A stretch of DNA of 58,260 nucleotides, taken from assembly GCA_949296855.1 (NCBI GenBank), contig CASFRN010000043.1, forward strand, positions 1 through 58,260, given 5' to 3'. Source of the DNA: an uncultured Bacteroides sp. (lineage in GTDB: Bacteria > Bacteroidota > Bacteroidia > Bacteroidales > Bacteroidaceae). Position 1 is the first letter of the stretch; each line of letters starts with the position of its first letter. Shown piece by piece: positions 8,418-16,239 of the stretch. The notes beneath the pieces are model-generated. The model did not search any database and was not told the DNA's origin. It saw only the letters and a program-made list of their open reading frames with translations. The position numbers were made by a program, and so were the translations under genes.

Positions 8418-9244
8418 CCGTTCTGCAATATCTTTAACAGTTCTTCTATACTTACACGCGTATATTTAGCCGGTATCTCCGTGTGGGCTTTCCAGTCTCC
8501 TCCCACACTTAACCGCGAGAAATCCATACCCAATGCCAAAGGCTTGCCCGTCCCTTCAATGGAAAGCTTCATCTGCTCTGGGAAAAAGCGTTGTTCTATT
8601 TTCCTGAACGCACCATATTTCCATTGCAAGGCATACGGAGTACCCGATACCCCTATCCGGCTTTCCTCCAGCCAACCTTGTTCGGTAGAAGTAAAGAAAC
8701 GGTAAGTGAGTTGATGCTCTCCTTTTGCCTCTAAAATCGCACGCCCTTCGGCTAACGAAAGACGGAAATCACTTGCATCGTCCCTGTCCACTTGTGTCTT
8801 GCCCGGCACAAACAATTCGTTTAAGAACAAAGACTGAAGCACCGCAAAGCTCAAGTCCGTACGTGCCCATCGGTTTATCTCCTCAAACGAGACCTGTACA
8901 TAACGCTTGTTCAAGCGGTCGAGTGCCAACAAGCCTTCAGGAGAAATCTCCAGCCGTGCTACTTCGATTCCCAAGAAGGGAGCCACGGATAACTGAATGG
9001 ATTCGCCCCGCTTCAAGCGTAGGGTAGCGTTTACTTCGGCATGTTTCCCTTCGCCCAACGACAAGTCCAAAGCGACTTTCCCACTCAGGCTTTGCCAAGC
9101 GGGAGCCAGTTCGATAACCTTCTCTATATAGGCTTCTCCCGTCAATCCTCCAATCATCGGTGCCTTAGCCGCCTTCCGTGAGGAAGAACACGAAGCCAAA
9201 AGAACCGCTATAATTACAATGTATACGTATCTCATCGGATTCAT
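8414..9244 (-). CDS. DUF4292 outer-membrane lipoprotein
   Basis: 276 residues. Lipoprotein signal with lipobox LLASC (Cys19). The body is made of amphipathic strands (LSGKVALDLSLGEGKHAEVN, VARLEISPEGLLALDRLNK), typical of DUF4292, a LolA/LolB-like half-barrel family found in Bacteroidetes. Gene start and stop both overlap the neighbours by 4 bp, so translation is coupled with the TPR lipoprotein before it and the EnvC-like protein after it. The fold suggests handling of a lipid or lipoprotein at the envelope. This is inference from fold resemblance; no activity is proven in the sequence. Confidence 0.8.
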   Translation of the reverse strand: MNPMRYVYIVIIAVLLASCSSSRKAAKAPMIGGLTGEAYIEKVIELAPAWQSLSGKVALDLSLGEGKHAEVNATLRLKRGESIQLSVAPFLGIEVARLEISPEGLLALDRLNKRYVQVSFEEINRWARTDLSFAVLQSLFLNELFVPGKTQVDRDDASDFRLSLAEGRAILEAKGEHQLTYRFFTSTEQGWLEESRIGVSGTPYALQWKYGAFRKIEQRFFPEQMKLSIEGTGKPLALGMDFSRLSVGGDWKAHTEIPAKYTRVSIEELLKILQNG

Positions 9245-11025
9245 TCAATATACTTTTTCAACTTAATCTTCTGCTTCAAGCGTTTGATTTCCTCCTCCGT
9301 AGGAGGTGTCTCGCCTTCTTCTGTCTCTTTTATCGCATCGGCTTTCTTCCAGTATTCCAACGCTTTCTCTTTCTCGCCTAACATATAATAAATATCTCCG
9401 CAATGCTCTACGATGACCCGGCTCTTCTCTCCGCCGTTGCGCAATGCTTGCTCAATATAAATGCGGGCTTCGGTATAACGTCCTTTCTCAAAAAGAATCC
9501 AAGCATACGTGTCCAGATAGGTTTCATTATCCGGTTCCGCCTTCACCGTGCGGTAACTCATCTCTTCCGCCTTATCCAAATGTTTCTTATCTACGGAAAG
9601 GAAATACGCATAATTATTCAATGTTCCGATGTTGTCGGGATTATATACCAACGAAGAATCGTATGCCGCGTAAGATTCTTCCGACCTTCCCTTTTGGTGA
9701 TAAATGTCTCCCAATATAGCGTAAAAATCAGAAGCCACCAGCTTGTCGCTCTTCTCATTGACTTGCCTTACGCCACGTGTGAAAATCTCAAGTGCCTCGT
9801 CCAACTTATCCTGCTGATAATACGCGACACCTAAGTAATAATAAAACTCCAATGCGTCGGGATGATATTCCAATGCCGATGTAGCAACCCGTATTACCTC
9901 GTCCAAATCGTTATCACCTATCGCATAACTCAGCAGTTGCAGGCGCGCGGGCTTGTTCTCCGGGTCTAATGAAAGCACTTGCTCTAATACCGGGACGGAC
10001 TCTTTCTTCATATTCTTGGTAATCATGTATTGGGCGCAAAGCATCGCCAAATCGGCATTCTGCTGGGGACGTGCCAGGATACGTTGGAACAATGCCACAA
10101 TTTGCGTGCTATCCTTCGTGGTCTGTTCCGATTGCAAGATGTTCTGGCGCATCAGTTCCATCTTCGTGTCCGAGGAAACATTGTCGTTCATCAATATCGT
10201 ATCCAGTTGAAGCTGGTACAGGCTGTCCTGACCCGTCTTTTGGTAATACGAAGCCATCGAAAGCACCGCCGGAGCATAATTCGGTTCTTCCTTTAATATA
10301 TGCCGGTAGATAGCCAACGCTTCTTCAGGCCGGTCATTGTTAAGATAAACATCTCCCAAAATAGTTTGATAACGCAAATCGTAGGGATATTCTTTCGAAA
10401 GGCTTTCCATCTCGATAAAGGCGCTGTCCTGCTTGCCCATAAGCAGGTACATACGGAACTTCTCCATGCTAATCTGCTCCGATTTCCCGTCAAGTTCTTC
10501 CAAACGATTCAGCACATTGATTACACTTTGATAATTCTTTGTACGATTATACAAATTAACCAACGACATCAACGGCTCCAAACGTGAAGGGAACTGCTCC
10601 GCCATATCCTCGTAAACCGTAATAGCTTTCGGGATATTCATTTTCTGCTCGTAATAAGACGCTAAGGTCTGCTTATACCAGAAATTGGACTCGTCTGAAC
10701 GGATGGCTTGCTTTAAGGCTTCTTCGCCTTTCTCCTCTTGCCCCAAGTACATGTAGAACTGGGAAATCTCGTACAATGCCGCTCCCGACATCGGATTGAT
10801 ATCCAGGCAATGTGTATAAAGTTCGTATGCAGCATCGTATTTCCCTTGTTCTTTCATCCGCACGGCTTCTAAGAAATAATAATCAAACTTCCGGCGTTGC
10901 TCGAAGCTTAAAGAGACCTGTTCCGTTTCTCCCTTCTGCTTTTTCCCCGCCTGCCTTCCGGTTGTCCCGCATGCCACAAGTGTCATCAGCACACCCACCG
11001 ATACGATATAAATTAGTTTCTTCAT
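9241..11025 (-). CDS. Tetratricopeptide-repeat lipoprotein
   Basis: 594 residues with a lipoprotein signal ending in LVAC (Cys19). Nearly all of the mature protein is TPR units, for example YDAAYELYTHCLDINPMSGA, PEEALAIYRHILKEEPNYAP, LDEALEIFTRGVRQV and GRSEESYAAYDSSLVYNPDN, followed by GTLNNYAYFLSVDKK and an acidic linker near the end (ETEEGETPPTEEE). TPR arrays hold protein complexes together; the place is the periplasmic face of a membrane. It lies between dut (9 bp before) and the DUF4292 gene (4-bp overlap), an order I know from other Bacteroides. The precise partner is unknown. Confidence 0.9.
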   Translation of the reverse strand: MKKLIYIVSVGVLMTLVACGTTGRQAGKKQKGETEQVSLSFEQRRKFDYYFLEAVRMKEQGKYDAAYELYTHCLDINPMSGAALYEISQFYMYLGQEEKGEEALKQAIRSDESNFWYKQTLASYYEQKMNIPKAITVYEDMAEQFPSRLEPLMSLVNLYNRTKNYQSVINVLNRLEELDGKSEQISMEKFRMYLLMGKQDSAFIEMESLSKEYPYDLRYQTILGDVYLNNDRPEEALAIYRHILKEEPNYAPAVLSMASYYQKTGQDSLYQLQLDTILMNDNVSSDTKMELMRQNILQSEQTTKDSTQIVALFQRILARPQQNADLAMLCAQYMITKNMKKESVPVLEQVLSLDPENKPARLQLLSYAIGDNDLDEVIRVATSALEYHPDALEFYYYLGVAYYQQDKLDEALEIFTRGVRQVNEKSDKLVASDFYAILGDIYHQKGRSEESYAAYDSSLVYNPDNIGTLNNYAYFLSVDKKHLDKAEEMSYRTVKAEPDNETYLDTYAWILFEKGRYTEARIYIEQALRNGGEKSRVIVEHCGDIYYMLGEKEKALEYWKKADAIKETEEGETPPTEEEIKRLKQKIKLKKYIE

Positions 11026-11034
11026 TTATTTCAC

Positions 11035-11469
11035 TCATTTCGTTCCCGTATGTCCAAATCCGCCTGCTCCGCGTTCGGTTTCGTCTAATACTTCCACTTC
11101 TTGCCATTCCGCCTGCTCGTAACGGGCGATGACCATTTGGGCGATACGCTCTCCGTCCTCTATCGTAAAGTCTTCGGTAGAGAGGTTGACCATGATTACC
11201 CCGATTTCGCCCCGATAGTCGGCATCAATCGTGCCGGGGGTATTCAGCAAGGTGATTCCTTTCTTCAACGCCAATCCGCTACGCGGGCGTATCTGTGCCT
11301 CGTATCCTTCGGGCAAAGCGATATACAAGCCCGTAGGAACCAGGCAACGTTGCAAAGGCTTTAACACAATCGGTTCGTTCAAGTTAGCCCGCAAGTCCAT
11401 TCCAGCCGAATAAGAAGTGGCATAACTCGGAAGCGCGTGCTTCGACTTATTGATAATCTGTACTTTCAT
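11035..11469 (-). CDS. dut: Deoxyuridine 5'-triphosphate nucleotidohydrolase (dUTPase)
   Basis: Hydrolyses dUTP to dUMP and PPi, keeping uracil out of DNA and feeding dTMP synthesis. 144 residues, the normal trimeric dUTPase length. All five motifs can be read: SAGMDLRA (I), [10 protein letters not shown] (II), [11 protein letters not shown] (III, catalytic Asp), GERIAQMVI (IV) and the C-terminal arm [10 protein letters not shown] (V). First gene of the operon that continues into the TPR, DUF4292 and EnvC-like genes. It is divergent from dgt, another enzyme of dNTP balance, with a 31-bp inverted repeat in between. Confidence 0.97.
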   Translation of the reverse strand: MKVQIINKSKHALPSYATSYSAGMDLRANLNEPIVLKPLQRCLVPTGLYIALPEGYEAQIRPRSGLALKKGITLLNTPGTIDADYRGEIGVIMVNLSTEDFTIEDGERIAQMVIARYEQAEWQEVEVLDETERGAGGFGHTGTK

Positions 11470-11491
11470 CGTAAATCTTGTTTTTTATTTC

Positions 11492-11601
11492 AAGGAAACG
11501 CAGATTAGCGCAGATTTACGCAAATTATTATTTTCACTTTCATGAATCGCTTTGATAAAATTAAAATATCTGCGTAAATCTGCGCTAATCTGCGTTTCCT
11601 T
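11492..11601. repeat. Perfect 31-bp inverted repeat between dut and dgt
   Basis: Positions 11492-11522 are the exact reverse complement of 11571-11601, with a 48-nt spacer. Each arm contains repeating GCAGATT-type words (ACGCAGATTAGCGCAGATTT). It sits between two divergent genes and so is not a simple terminator. Similar shorter repeats occur at 2749-2819 and 55453-55578. Confidence 0.9.
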
Positions 11602-11687
11602 ATCAAAGCTTCACATTAAATCATCTGCGAAAATACATATTTCGTAGGATTTATGCATACGTTTACCATTTTTTATCGAAACTTTTA

Positions 11688-11695
11688 TACATTTG
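11688..11695 (+). promoter_or_regulatory. -7 element for dgt
   Basis: TACATTTG matches TAnnTTTG, 30 bp before the ATG at 11726. A TTG codon inside it could be taken as an early start of the dgt frame but would lie upstream of the transcript start, which supports the ATG. Confidence 0.6.
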
Positions 11696-11725
11696 CATAC
11701 TCACTTTTACTTGAGCATAAGAAAA

Positions 11726-13063
11726 ATGATGATGAACTGGAGCCAACTGATATCAAATAAACGCTTCGGACTGGAAGCGTTACACGAAATACGGAAAGAA
11801 GACCGGACGGAATTCCAACGCGATTACGACCGCCTGATATTCTCTTCCCCTTTCCGGCGTCTTCAAAACAAAACGCAAGTGTTTCCCCTTCCGGGAAGCA
11901 TTTTCGTGCACAACCGCTTGACGCATAGCTTGGAAGTGTCATGCGTAGGACGCTCTTTGGGCAACGATGCCGCACGGCTTCTTTTGCAAAAACATCCCGA
12001 ATTATCAGATTCCCACTTGCCTGAAATCGGTGCTATCGTGTCTGCGGCTTGCCTGGCACACGATATGGGGAATCCTCCTTTCGGGCATTCGGGCGAGAAA
12101 GCTATCGGCACCTATTTCTCGGAAGGCAAAGGGCTGGCATTGAAACCCTTGGTTGCTCCAGCCGAATGGGAAGACTTGACCCACTTCGAAGGCAATGCCA
12201 ATGCGTTCCGCCTCTTGACTCACCAGTTCCGAGGCAGACGTCCGGGAGGCTTCGTGCTTACTTATTCTACGTTGGCTTCTATCGTGAAATACCCCTTCTC
12301 GTCCCAATTAGCCGGGAACAAACAGAAGTTCGGCTTCTTCTTGAGCGAACAAGAAGACTATGAGCGGATAGCTAACGAATTAGGCATCACCCGATTAAGC
12401 GGGGAAGGAGAACCGGTACGCTACGCCCGCCATCCGTTAGTCTACTTAGTAGAAGCCGCCGATGACATCTGCTATCAGATGATGGACATCGAAGACGCGC
12501 ATAAGTTGAAAATCCTGACTTCGCAAGAGACCAAGGAACTCTATTCGCATTTCTTCACCGAAGAACGCCTGAAGCGCATCCGTAAGATTTGCCAATTAGT
12601 GACCGATACCAACGAGCAAATCGCCTACCTGCGCTCTTCCGCCATCGGCGTACTCACGAAAGCCTGCGTAGAAACCTTTGTGGAACACGAAGAAGAAATC
12701 CTTTCGGGCACGTTCCAAGGACCGCTCATCAAGCAAATCGCCCCGCCCGTAAGGGACGCTTACAAGAAATGCTCGGAAACGGCATTCGCCAAAATCTATT
12801 GCGCCAAGGACGTGCTCGACATCGAATTAGCCGGTTATCAGGTCATTACCACCTTGGTCGACCTGATGATAGAAGCCGTGCGCTATCCGCATAAAGCCTA
12901 TTCCCAACTCCTGATAAACCGCGTGTCGCATCAATACGACATGCAAGCCCCCACCCTCTACGGCAGGATACAAGCGGTGTTAGACTATATCTCCGGCATG
13001 ACCGATGTTTATGCCTTGGATTTGTATCGGAAGATAAACGGGAACAGCCTTCCGGCGGTATGA
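11726..13063 (+). CDS. dgt: dGTPase-like deoxynucleotide triphosphohydrolase
   Basis: HD-domain enzyme that splits dGTP (or other dNTPs) into the deoxynucleoside and triphosphate. 445 residues from the first of three successive ATGs (MMMNWSQLISNKRFG). Metal-binding residues are in RLTHSLEVS (first His), AHDMGNPPFGHSGE (HD pair) and VEAADDICYQMMDIEDAHK (last Asp). The N-terminal RTEFQRDYDRLIFSSPFRRL is the usual substrate-site segment. Divergent from dut. The stop is 3 bp from the end of the convergent kinase-like gene. Confidence 0.95.
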   Translation: MMMNWSQLISNKRFGLEALHEIRKEDRTEFQRDYDRLIFSSPFRRLQNKTQVFPLPGSIFVHNRLTHSLEVSCVGRSLGNDAARLLLQKHPELSDSHLPEIGAIVSAACLAHDMGNPPFGHSGEKAIGTYFSEGKGLALKPLVAPAEWEDLTHFEGNANAFRLLTHQFRGRRPGGFVLTYSTLASIVKYPFSSQLAGNKQKFGFFLSEQEDYERIANELGITRLSGEGEPVRYARHPLVYLVEAADDICYQMMDIEDAHKLKILTSQETKELYSHFFTEERLKRIRKICQLVTDTNEQIAYLRSSAIGVLTKACVETFVEHEEEILSGTFQGPLIKQIAPPVRDAYKKCSETAFAKIYCAKDVLDIELAGYQVITTLVDLMIEAVRYPHKAYSQLLINRVSHQYDMQAPTLYGRIQAVLDYISGMTDVYALDLYRKINGNSLPAV

Positions 13064-13066
13064 TGC

Positions 13067-13642
13067 TTATTTCATATTCTTTGCTGCACGCAGAATCAGG
13101 TCTACGGCTCCATCGATACCTGTATAATCTGTATTGATAACCAAATCATATCCGTTGATGTCTGTCCATTGCTTTCCGGTATAATGCCAGTAATGGTTGG
13201 CGCGTCCGGTATTCACACGTTCGATTTTCTTGGCTGCATCTTCCGGCGATATATGAAACCTTTCGGTCACTTGATGAATGGCAAAATCCAAGCCCGAACG
13301 GATAAATACCCGAAGCACGTGCGGGTCGTCCCGGAGAATCCAATTGCCCAACCTGCCGATAATGACACACGGACCGTTGTGAGCCAATCCGCGGATGGTA
13401 CGGCTTTGGTTAACGTAAATGGCATCTTCTTTCGACGGATTTAGGGAAGCCGGAATACCGCTATCGGCAAATATCAGTTCCCACAGGCGGGCGGTAGAAA
13501 TGTTTTGTTCATTCTCGGCTACAAACTCCGTGGAATATCCCATTTGCAGGGCGGTCTGGTCGATAATCTGGCGGCTATAACACGGGTATCCTAATTTGTG
13601 CGCTACGGCTTCGCCTATGGCATTTCCTCCGCTTCCATACAT
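13067..13642 (-). CDS. Cytidylate-kinase-like protein, 5' end apparently truncated
   Basis: 191 residues from the only ATG, at 13642. It resembles the cytidylate kinase-like family: MYGSGGNAIGEAVAHKLGYP has the GSGG P-loop-like turn, followed by YSRQIIDQTALQMG, a GPCVIIGRLGNWIL strand and the KIERVNTGRANHYWHYTGK segment. In this family the P-loop is preceded by a strand of the type ITIAR. That strand is encoded here too, but upstream of the ATG: the frame stays open to a TAG at 13787 and reads ...DEWEGNRIITIAR without any ATG, GTG or TTG. So the natural start has been lost or lies beyond the neighbouring ORF, which ends at 13770. The product is either a shortened, probably inactive protein or made from a non-canonical start. 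Confidence 0.7.
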   Translation of the reverse strand: MYGSGGNAIGEAVAHKLGYPCYSRQIIDQTALQMGYSTEFVAENEQNISTARLWELIFADSGIPASLNPSKEDAIYVNQSRTIRGLAHNGPCVIIGRLGNWILRDDPHVLRVFIRSGLDFAIHQVTERFHISPEDAAKKIERVNTGRANHYWHYTGKQWTDINGYDLVINTDYTGIDGAVDLILRAAKNMK

Positions 13643-13769
13643 ACGGGCAATGGTGATAATACGGTTCCCTTCCCATTCATCGGAAACGTTCGTCTCTTTG
13701 GAAGTAATGCGTTCGCCTTTGGGAATGAATATCTTATCGAGCCACGCGATATGCGGTGCGAATACACTT

Positions 13770-14168
13770 CTATTTTCCCATTTTTGCTATCAATTCCTCT
13801 ACCGTAGCCTGAAGTTCTTTAATGCGTTTCTTTAATTCTTTGTTGTTCTTTTTCAACTGGTATGAACTGACAATCTCCCCCAACTCTTCAGAAGTTCTGC
13901 TCTCTTCAATCCGCCGTACGCTGATAATCCGGCTCAAGTCCGTTATCGCCTTTTTCTGATTTAAGATAACTTTCCTCAAGTCTGCTTTATCCTTAGCCTC
14001 GTTTATTTCGCATAAAAGGCTTTCCAGTTCTCCAAGCCGCCGCATCTTTTCCGCATAATATCGTTTGCGCTTTTCATCGTATTCCTTGAAGTCCTCTATA
14101 ACCTTTTTAAGCCGTGCTATCTCAATGTCTTTCTTATCGTCAAATAAATGTTCGTTCAACATATTCAA
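13770..14168 (-). CDS. Hypothetical coiled-coil protein
   Basis: 132 residues, highly charged and helical (IARLKKVIEDFKEYDEKRKR, ELKKRIKELQATVEELIAKM), predicted coiled coil over most of the length. No family recognised. The ATG could be at 14168 or at the Met two codons later. Its last codons overlap the open upstream extension of the kinase-like gene in another frame. A good promoter (14314-14344) lies about 145 bp upstream, with an AAA-ATPase remnant in the leader. It may be a real small gene or the product of a local rearrangement. Confidence 0.55.
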   Translation of the reverse strand: MNMLNEHLFDDKKDIEIARLKKVIEDFKEYDEKRKRYYAEKMRRLGELESLLCEINEAKDKADLRKVILNQKKAITDLSRIISVRRIEESRTSEELGEIVSSYQLKKNNKELKKRIKELQATVEELIAKMGK

Positions 14169-14191
14169 ATCTTAAAAAACTGAATCATTAA

Positions 14192-14308
14192 TCAGGTATT
14201 TAAAGCCATAAGTTTCCCCAACTCTACCTGTGCGGAAGGATGAAGATGCGCTTCCGGATTCTCGATAATCAAAAAATCATTTTCTTTCCTAAAAGAGAAT
14301 AATAGACT
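14192..14308 (-). pseudogene. C-terminal remnant of an AAA ATPase (Walker B end)
   Basis: An open frame without start codon runs on the minus strand from 14308 to a TGA at 14192-14194, bounded by an in-frame TAG upstream. It reads SLLFSFRKENDFLIIENPEAHLHP and continues SAQVELGKLMALNT. FLIIENPEAHLHP is the Walker B plus H-loop signature of DUF3696/OLD-like AAA ATPases, normally followed by several dozen more residues. Here both the rest of the ATPase and the P-loop half are missing. A clear gene remnant, split below into pieces of at most 20 residues: LLFSFRKENDFLIIENPEAH and LHPSAQVELGKLMALNT. Confidence 0.75.
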
Positions 14309-14313
14309 CTATG

Positions 14314-14344
14314 CAAAATTACATTAAATTTAGGAAGTTACAAA
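14314..14344 (-). promoter_or_regulatory. Consensus Bacteroides promoter facing the gene remnants
   Basis: On the minus strand TTTG (14344-14341), 19 nt, then TAATTTTG (14321-14314). This matches the Bacteroides sigma consensus TTTG-N19-TAnnTTTG in full and is the best promoter in the window. Transcription would start near 14306, run through the AAA remnant as an untranslated leader and then into the coiled-coil ORF and the kinase-like gene. Confidence 0.7.
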
Positions 14345-14346
14345 TT

Positions 14347-14466
14347 TTAGTGTAGCATAATGCTGTAAAATGATTCAATCTTATCGAACGGGATAACATC
14401 TGTGTAGTTGTGGAGGTCAGTATGAATCGTAACAGGGATGATAGCCACTTTGGGTTAGTTGTTCAT
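14347..14466 (-). pseudogene. Short coding remnant of unknown origin
   Basis: Minus-strand frame: ATG at 14466, two Asn codons, an in-frame TAA, then protein-like sequence PKVAIIPVTIHTDLHNYTDV and IPFDKIESFYSIMLH up to a TAA at 14347-14349. I do not recognise the family. The composition looks coding, and the single stop after codon 3 suggests a decayed 5' end. It lies directly upstream of the consensus promoter and overlaps the leader of the GNAT gene on the other strand. Confidence 0.4.
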
Positions 14467-14489
14467 TTCTTCCATTTTTCTTATTTTTG
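14459..14489 (+). promoter_or_regulatory. Putative promoter for the GNAT gene
   Basis: TTG (14459-14461), 20 nt, then TATTTTTG (14482-14489), fitting TAnnTTTG. The GNAT ATG is 50 bp downstream. Confidence 0.5.
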
Positions 14490-14538
14490 TCTCGTAATCA
14501 ATAAAAATTACCTGAATAAAAGAAACTTGATAAGAATC

Positions 14539-14985
14539 ATGATACGCATTATTTCAATTGAAAAAGACAATAGGGATACTGAGTTAATCAGCCGTTTGCT
14601 GGACGTTTGGCAAGCATCCGTTCGAGCTAGTCATCATTTCTTGACCGAAGAAGATATCCGTGTTTTGACTCCACAAGCGGAGGAAGCCTTGCGGCAGATT
14701 GAAACGTTATGGATTGTGCAAGACGGTTTGTTGTCCGTAGGCTTTATGGGCGTGCAGGAGCGTAAGATAGAAATGCTTTTCCTTCATCCTGATTATTTCC
14801 GAAAAGGGTTGGGTAAAGAGTTGGTGCAACGTGCGTTTCGTGAATTGGATGTGGAATACGTGGATGTCAATGAGCAGAACCCCGATGCCCTAAAATTTTA
14901 CGAGCAAATGGGATTCAAGGTATTCAAACGCAACGAACTTGATAGCGAAGGCAATCCGTTTCCCATTTTGGAGATGAAAACATAA
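14539..14985 (+). CDS. GNAT family N-acetyltransferase
   Basis: 148 residues from the ATG at 14539 (MIRIISIEKDN); the open frame extends upstream, but that part is not GNAT-like and lies over the promoter. Acyl-CoA-binding motif A is IEMLFLHPDYFRKGLGKELV (R/Q-x-x-G-x-G/A written here as RKGLGK), and the C-terminal motif reads NPDALKFYEQMGFKVF, typical of YjaB/PhnO-like acetyltransferases that move an acetyl group from acetyl-CoA to a small amine or peptide. Substrate unknown. Single gene, not in an operon. Confidence 0.88.
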   Translation: MIRIISIEKDNRDTELISRLLDVWQASVRASHHFLTEEDIRVLTPQAEEALRQIETLWIVQDGLLSVGFMGVQERKIEMLFLHPDYFRKGLGKELVQRAFRELDVEYVDVNEQNPDALKFYEQMGFKVFKRNELDSEGNPFPILEMKT

Positions 14986-15048
14986 AAATCTTATTTCCCC
15001 GATGCAATACGCTTTGAAAAAAGACGAAAGAAATAGCATTGCTAAACT

Positions 15049-15124
15049 CATTAGGGTAGGATTGCTGTTTCATATAGGTAGGATTGCAATTTTATACGGG
15101 TAAGATTGCAGTCCTACCCTAATG
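15049..15124. repeat. Three 22-bp direct repeats inside a 17-bp inverted repeat
   Basis: Units beginning GGTAGGATTGC, GGTAGGATTGC and GGTAAGATTGC start at 15055, 15077 and 15099, an exact 22-bp period with diverged second halves. The block is also bordered by an inverted repeat: CATTAGGGTAGGATTGC (15049-15065) pairs with GCAGTCCTACCCTAATG (15108-15124) with one mismatch. It is intergenic, between the convergent GNAT and glsB genes. Confidence 0.8.
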
Positions 15125-15173
15125 GGATTTATGCAGGACTGAGAAGGGGAGGACTTGATATTAGGTAAGGCAC

Positions 15174-15199
15174 AAAAAACCACCGCTTGCGGGCGGTGG
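15174..15199 (-). terminator. Rho-independent terminator of glsA-glsB
   Basis: On the minus strand CCACCGC - loop CCGCAA - GCGGTGG followed by six T. Located 25 bp after the glsB stop. Confidence 0.85.
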
Positions 15200-15223
15200 C
15201 TCACTTTCTTTCTCTGTTATTTA

Positions 15224-16219
15224 TCAGGCTTTCTCCGCATCTTTCGACACGACCGGATTGGCGCCCGACGTCAATTGCAACGCTTCGGGATGTTCACGAA
15301 GATACGATTCGATGTGACGCACGCGTTTCTCCTCCAATATCTCGTCTACCGCAATCAGGATGCCGGTTTCCTCCACCATGCCGAAGCCGTCGTTGATGGC
15401 GGTGCCGAACATACGCATCGTAGGCGAAAGGCTCATGTAAGCGTTGACCAATGGAGGGATGTTGTAGCCCAGCTTGCGTACTTCACGGTTCAATACCCGG
15501 TAATCTTCCTTAAATGTATCGTAACAGAAGATTTCCTCCAACACCGCTTCATCCGTTTCTATCTTCAACGGTTCCATAGGCGTAATCAGGTTATCTTTAT
15601 CCGTAAAATGCTTTTTCAGGAAATACAGGATCATGTCGCGTCCGAAACGGCTGTAGTTGGGATACATCGTCATTTTGCCGAAGAGGTACTTTACGTTCGG
15701 CTTCACCACCGTGAGCGCACCCAGCCCGTCCCATAAATTATCGAGGGCGAACAAGCCTTTCGAGCCTGCCCGCGTAGATTGGTATTCGAGGGTAACAAAC
15801 GAACGTCCCAGCTCGATGGTAGTAGGGAGATACTCCTTCAGGAATTTTTCGGAGAAGTTAAACATATGGGCGGTAGCCAGCACCGGACGCCCTTCCTTGT
15901 CAAACTCCACCTCATTGCCCAACAAATAGCGGTATCCTCCCAAAATCTCTTCAGCCTCAGGATTCCACACAATCAACTGCTGGTAAGGATTTTCCATCAA
16001 ATCGTACTCATCCAAGTCAACCGACTCTCCCGTGCCTCCCCCAGCCGCACGGAAAGCGATTTCACGCAAACGCCCGATTTCCTGCAACGTATTCGGCGCG
16101 TTCTTCCAATTTACGATGTAAATCTCGTTGTTGCTCTTGTTTGTCGACCGCAACCGTTTTTCAGGTGTCAGTTCCGACTTCAGCAATTCCCGGTCAACCG
16201 GTGCAATAATTTCTTTCAT
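15224..16219 (-). CDS. glsB: Glycine lipid N-acyltransferase-like protein (GlsB type)
   Basis: 331 residues of the Acetyltransf_5 / OlsB-like GNAT family. In Bacteroides thetaiotaomicron the homologue GlsB is reported to join a 3-hydroxy fatty acid to glycine, giving N-acyl glycine, the first step to glycine lipids. Sequence cues: IYIVNWKNAPNTLQEIGRLR and REIAFRAAGGGTGES, then a DEYDLMENPYQQLIVWNPEA region and ELGRSFVTLEYQST, all usual for the hemolysin-like acyltransferases. The downstream partner is the PlsC-like gene 20 bp upstream on the same strand, the order known for glsA/glsB. Assigned from family and context; substrate not proven. Confidence 0.8.
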   Translation of the reverse strand: MKEIIAPVDRELLKSELTPEKRLRSTNKSNNEIYIVNWKNAPNTLQEIGRLREIAFRAAGGGTGESVDLDEYDLMENPYQQLIVWNPEAEEILGGYRYLLGNEVEFDKEGRPVLATAHMFNFSEKFLKEYLPTTIELGRSFVTLEYQSTRAGSKGLFALDNLWDGLGALTVVKPNVKYLFGKMTMYPNYSRFGRDMILYFLKKHFTDKDNLITPMEPLKIETDEAVLEEIFCYDTFKEDYRVLNREVRKLGYNIPPLVNAYMSLSPTMRMFGTAINDGFGMVEETGILIAVDEILEEKRVRHIESYLREHPEALQLTSGANPVVSKDAEKA

Positions 16220-16239
16220 ATATTATGGTGTGAACTAAA

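Noticed and set aside
13067-14168. Fusion of the coiled-coil ORF and the kinase-like gene by programmed frameshift
   Set aside because: The two frames overlap, but no slippery heptamer with downstream structure is evident; a deletion junction is simpler.
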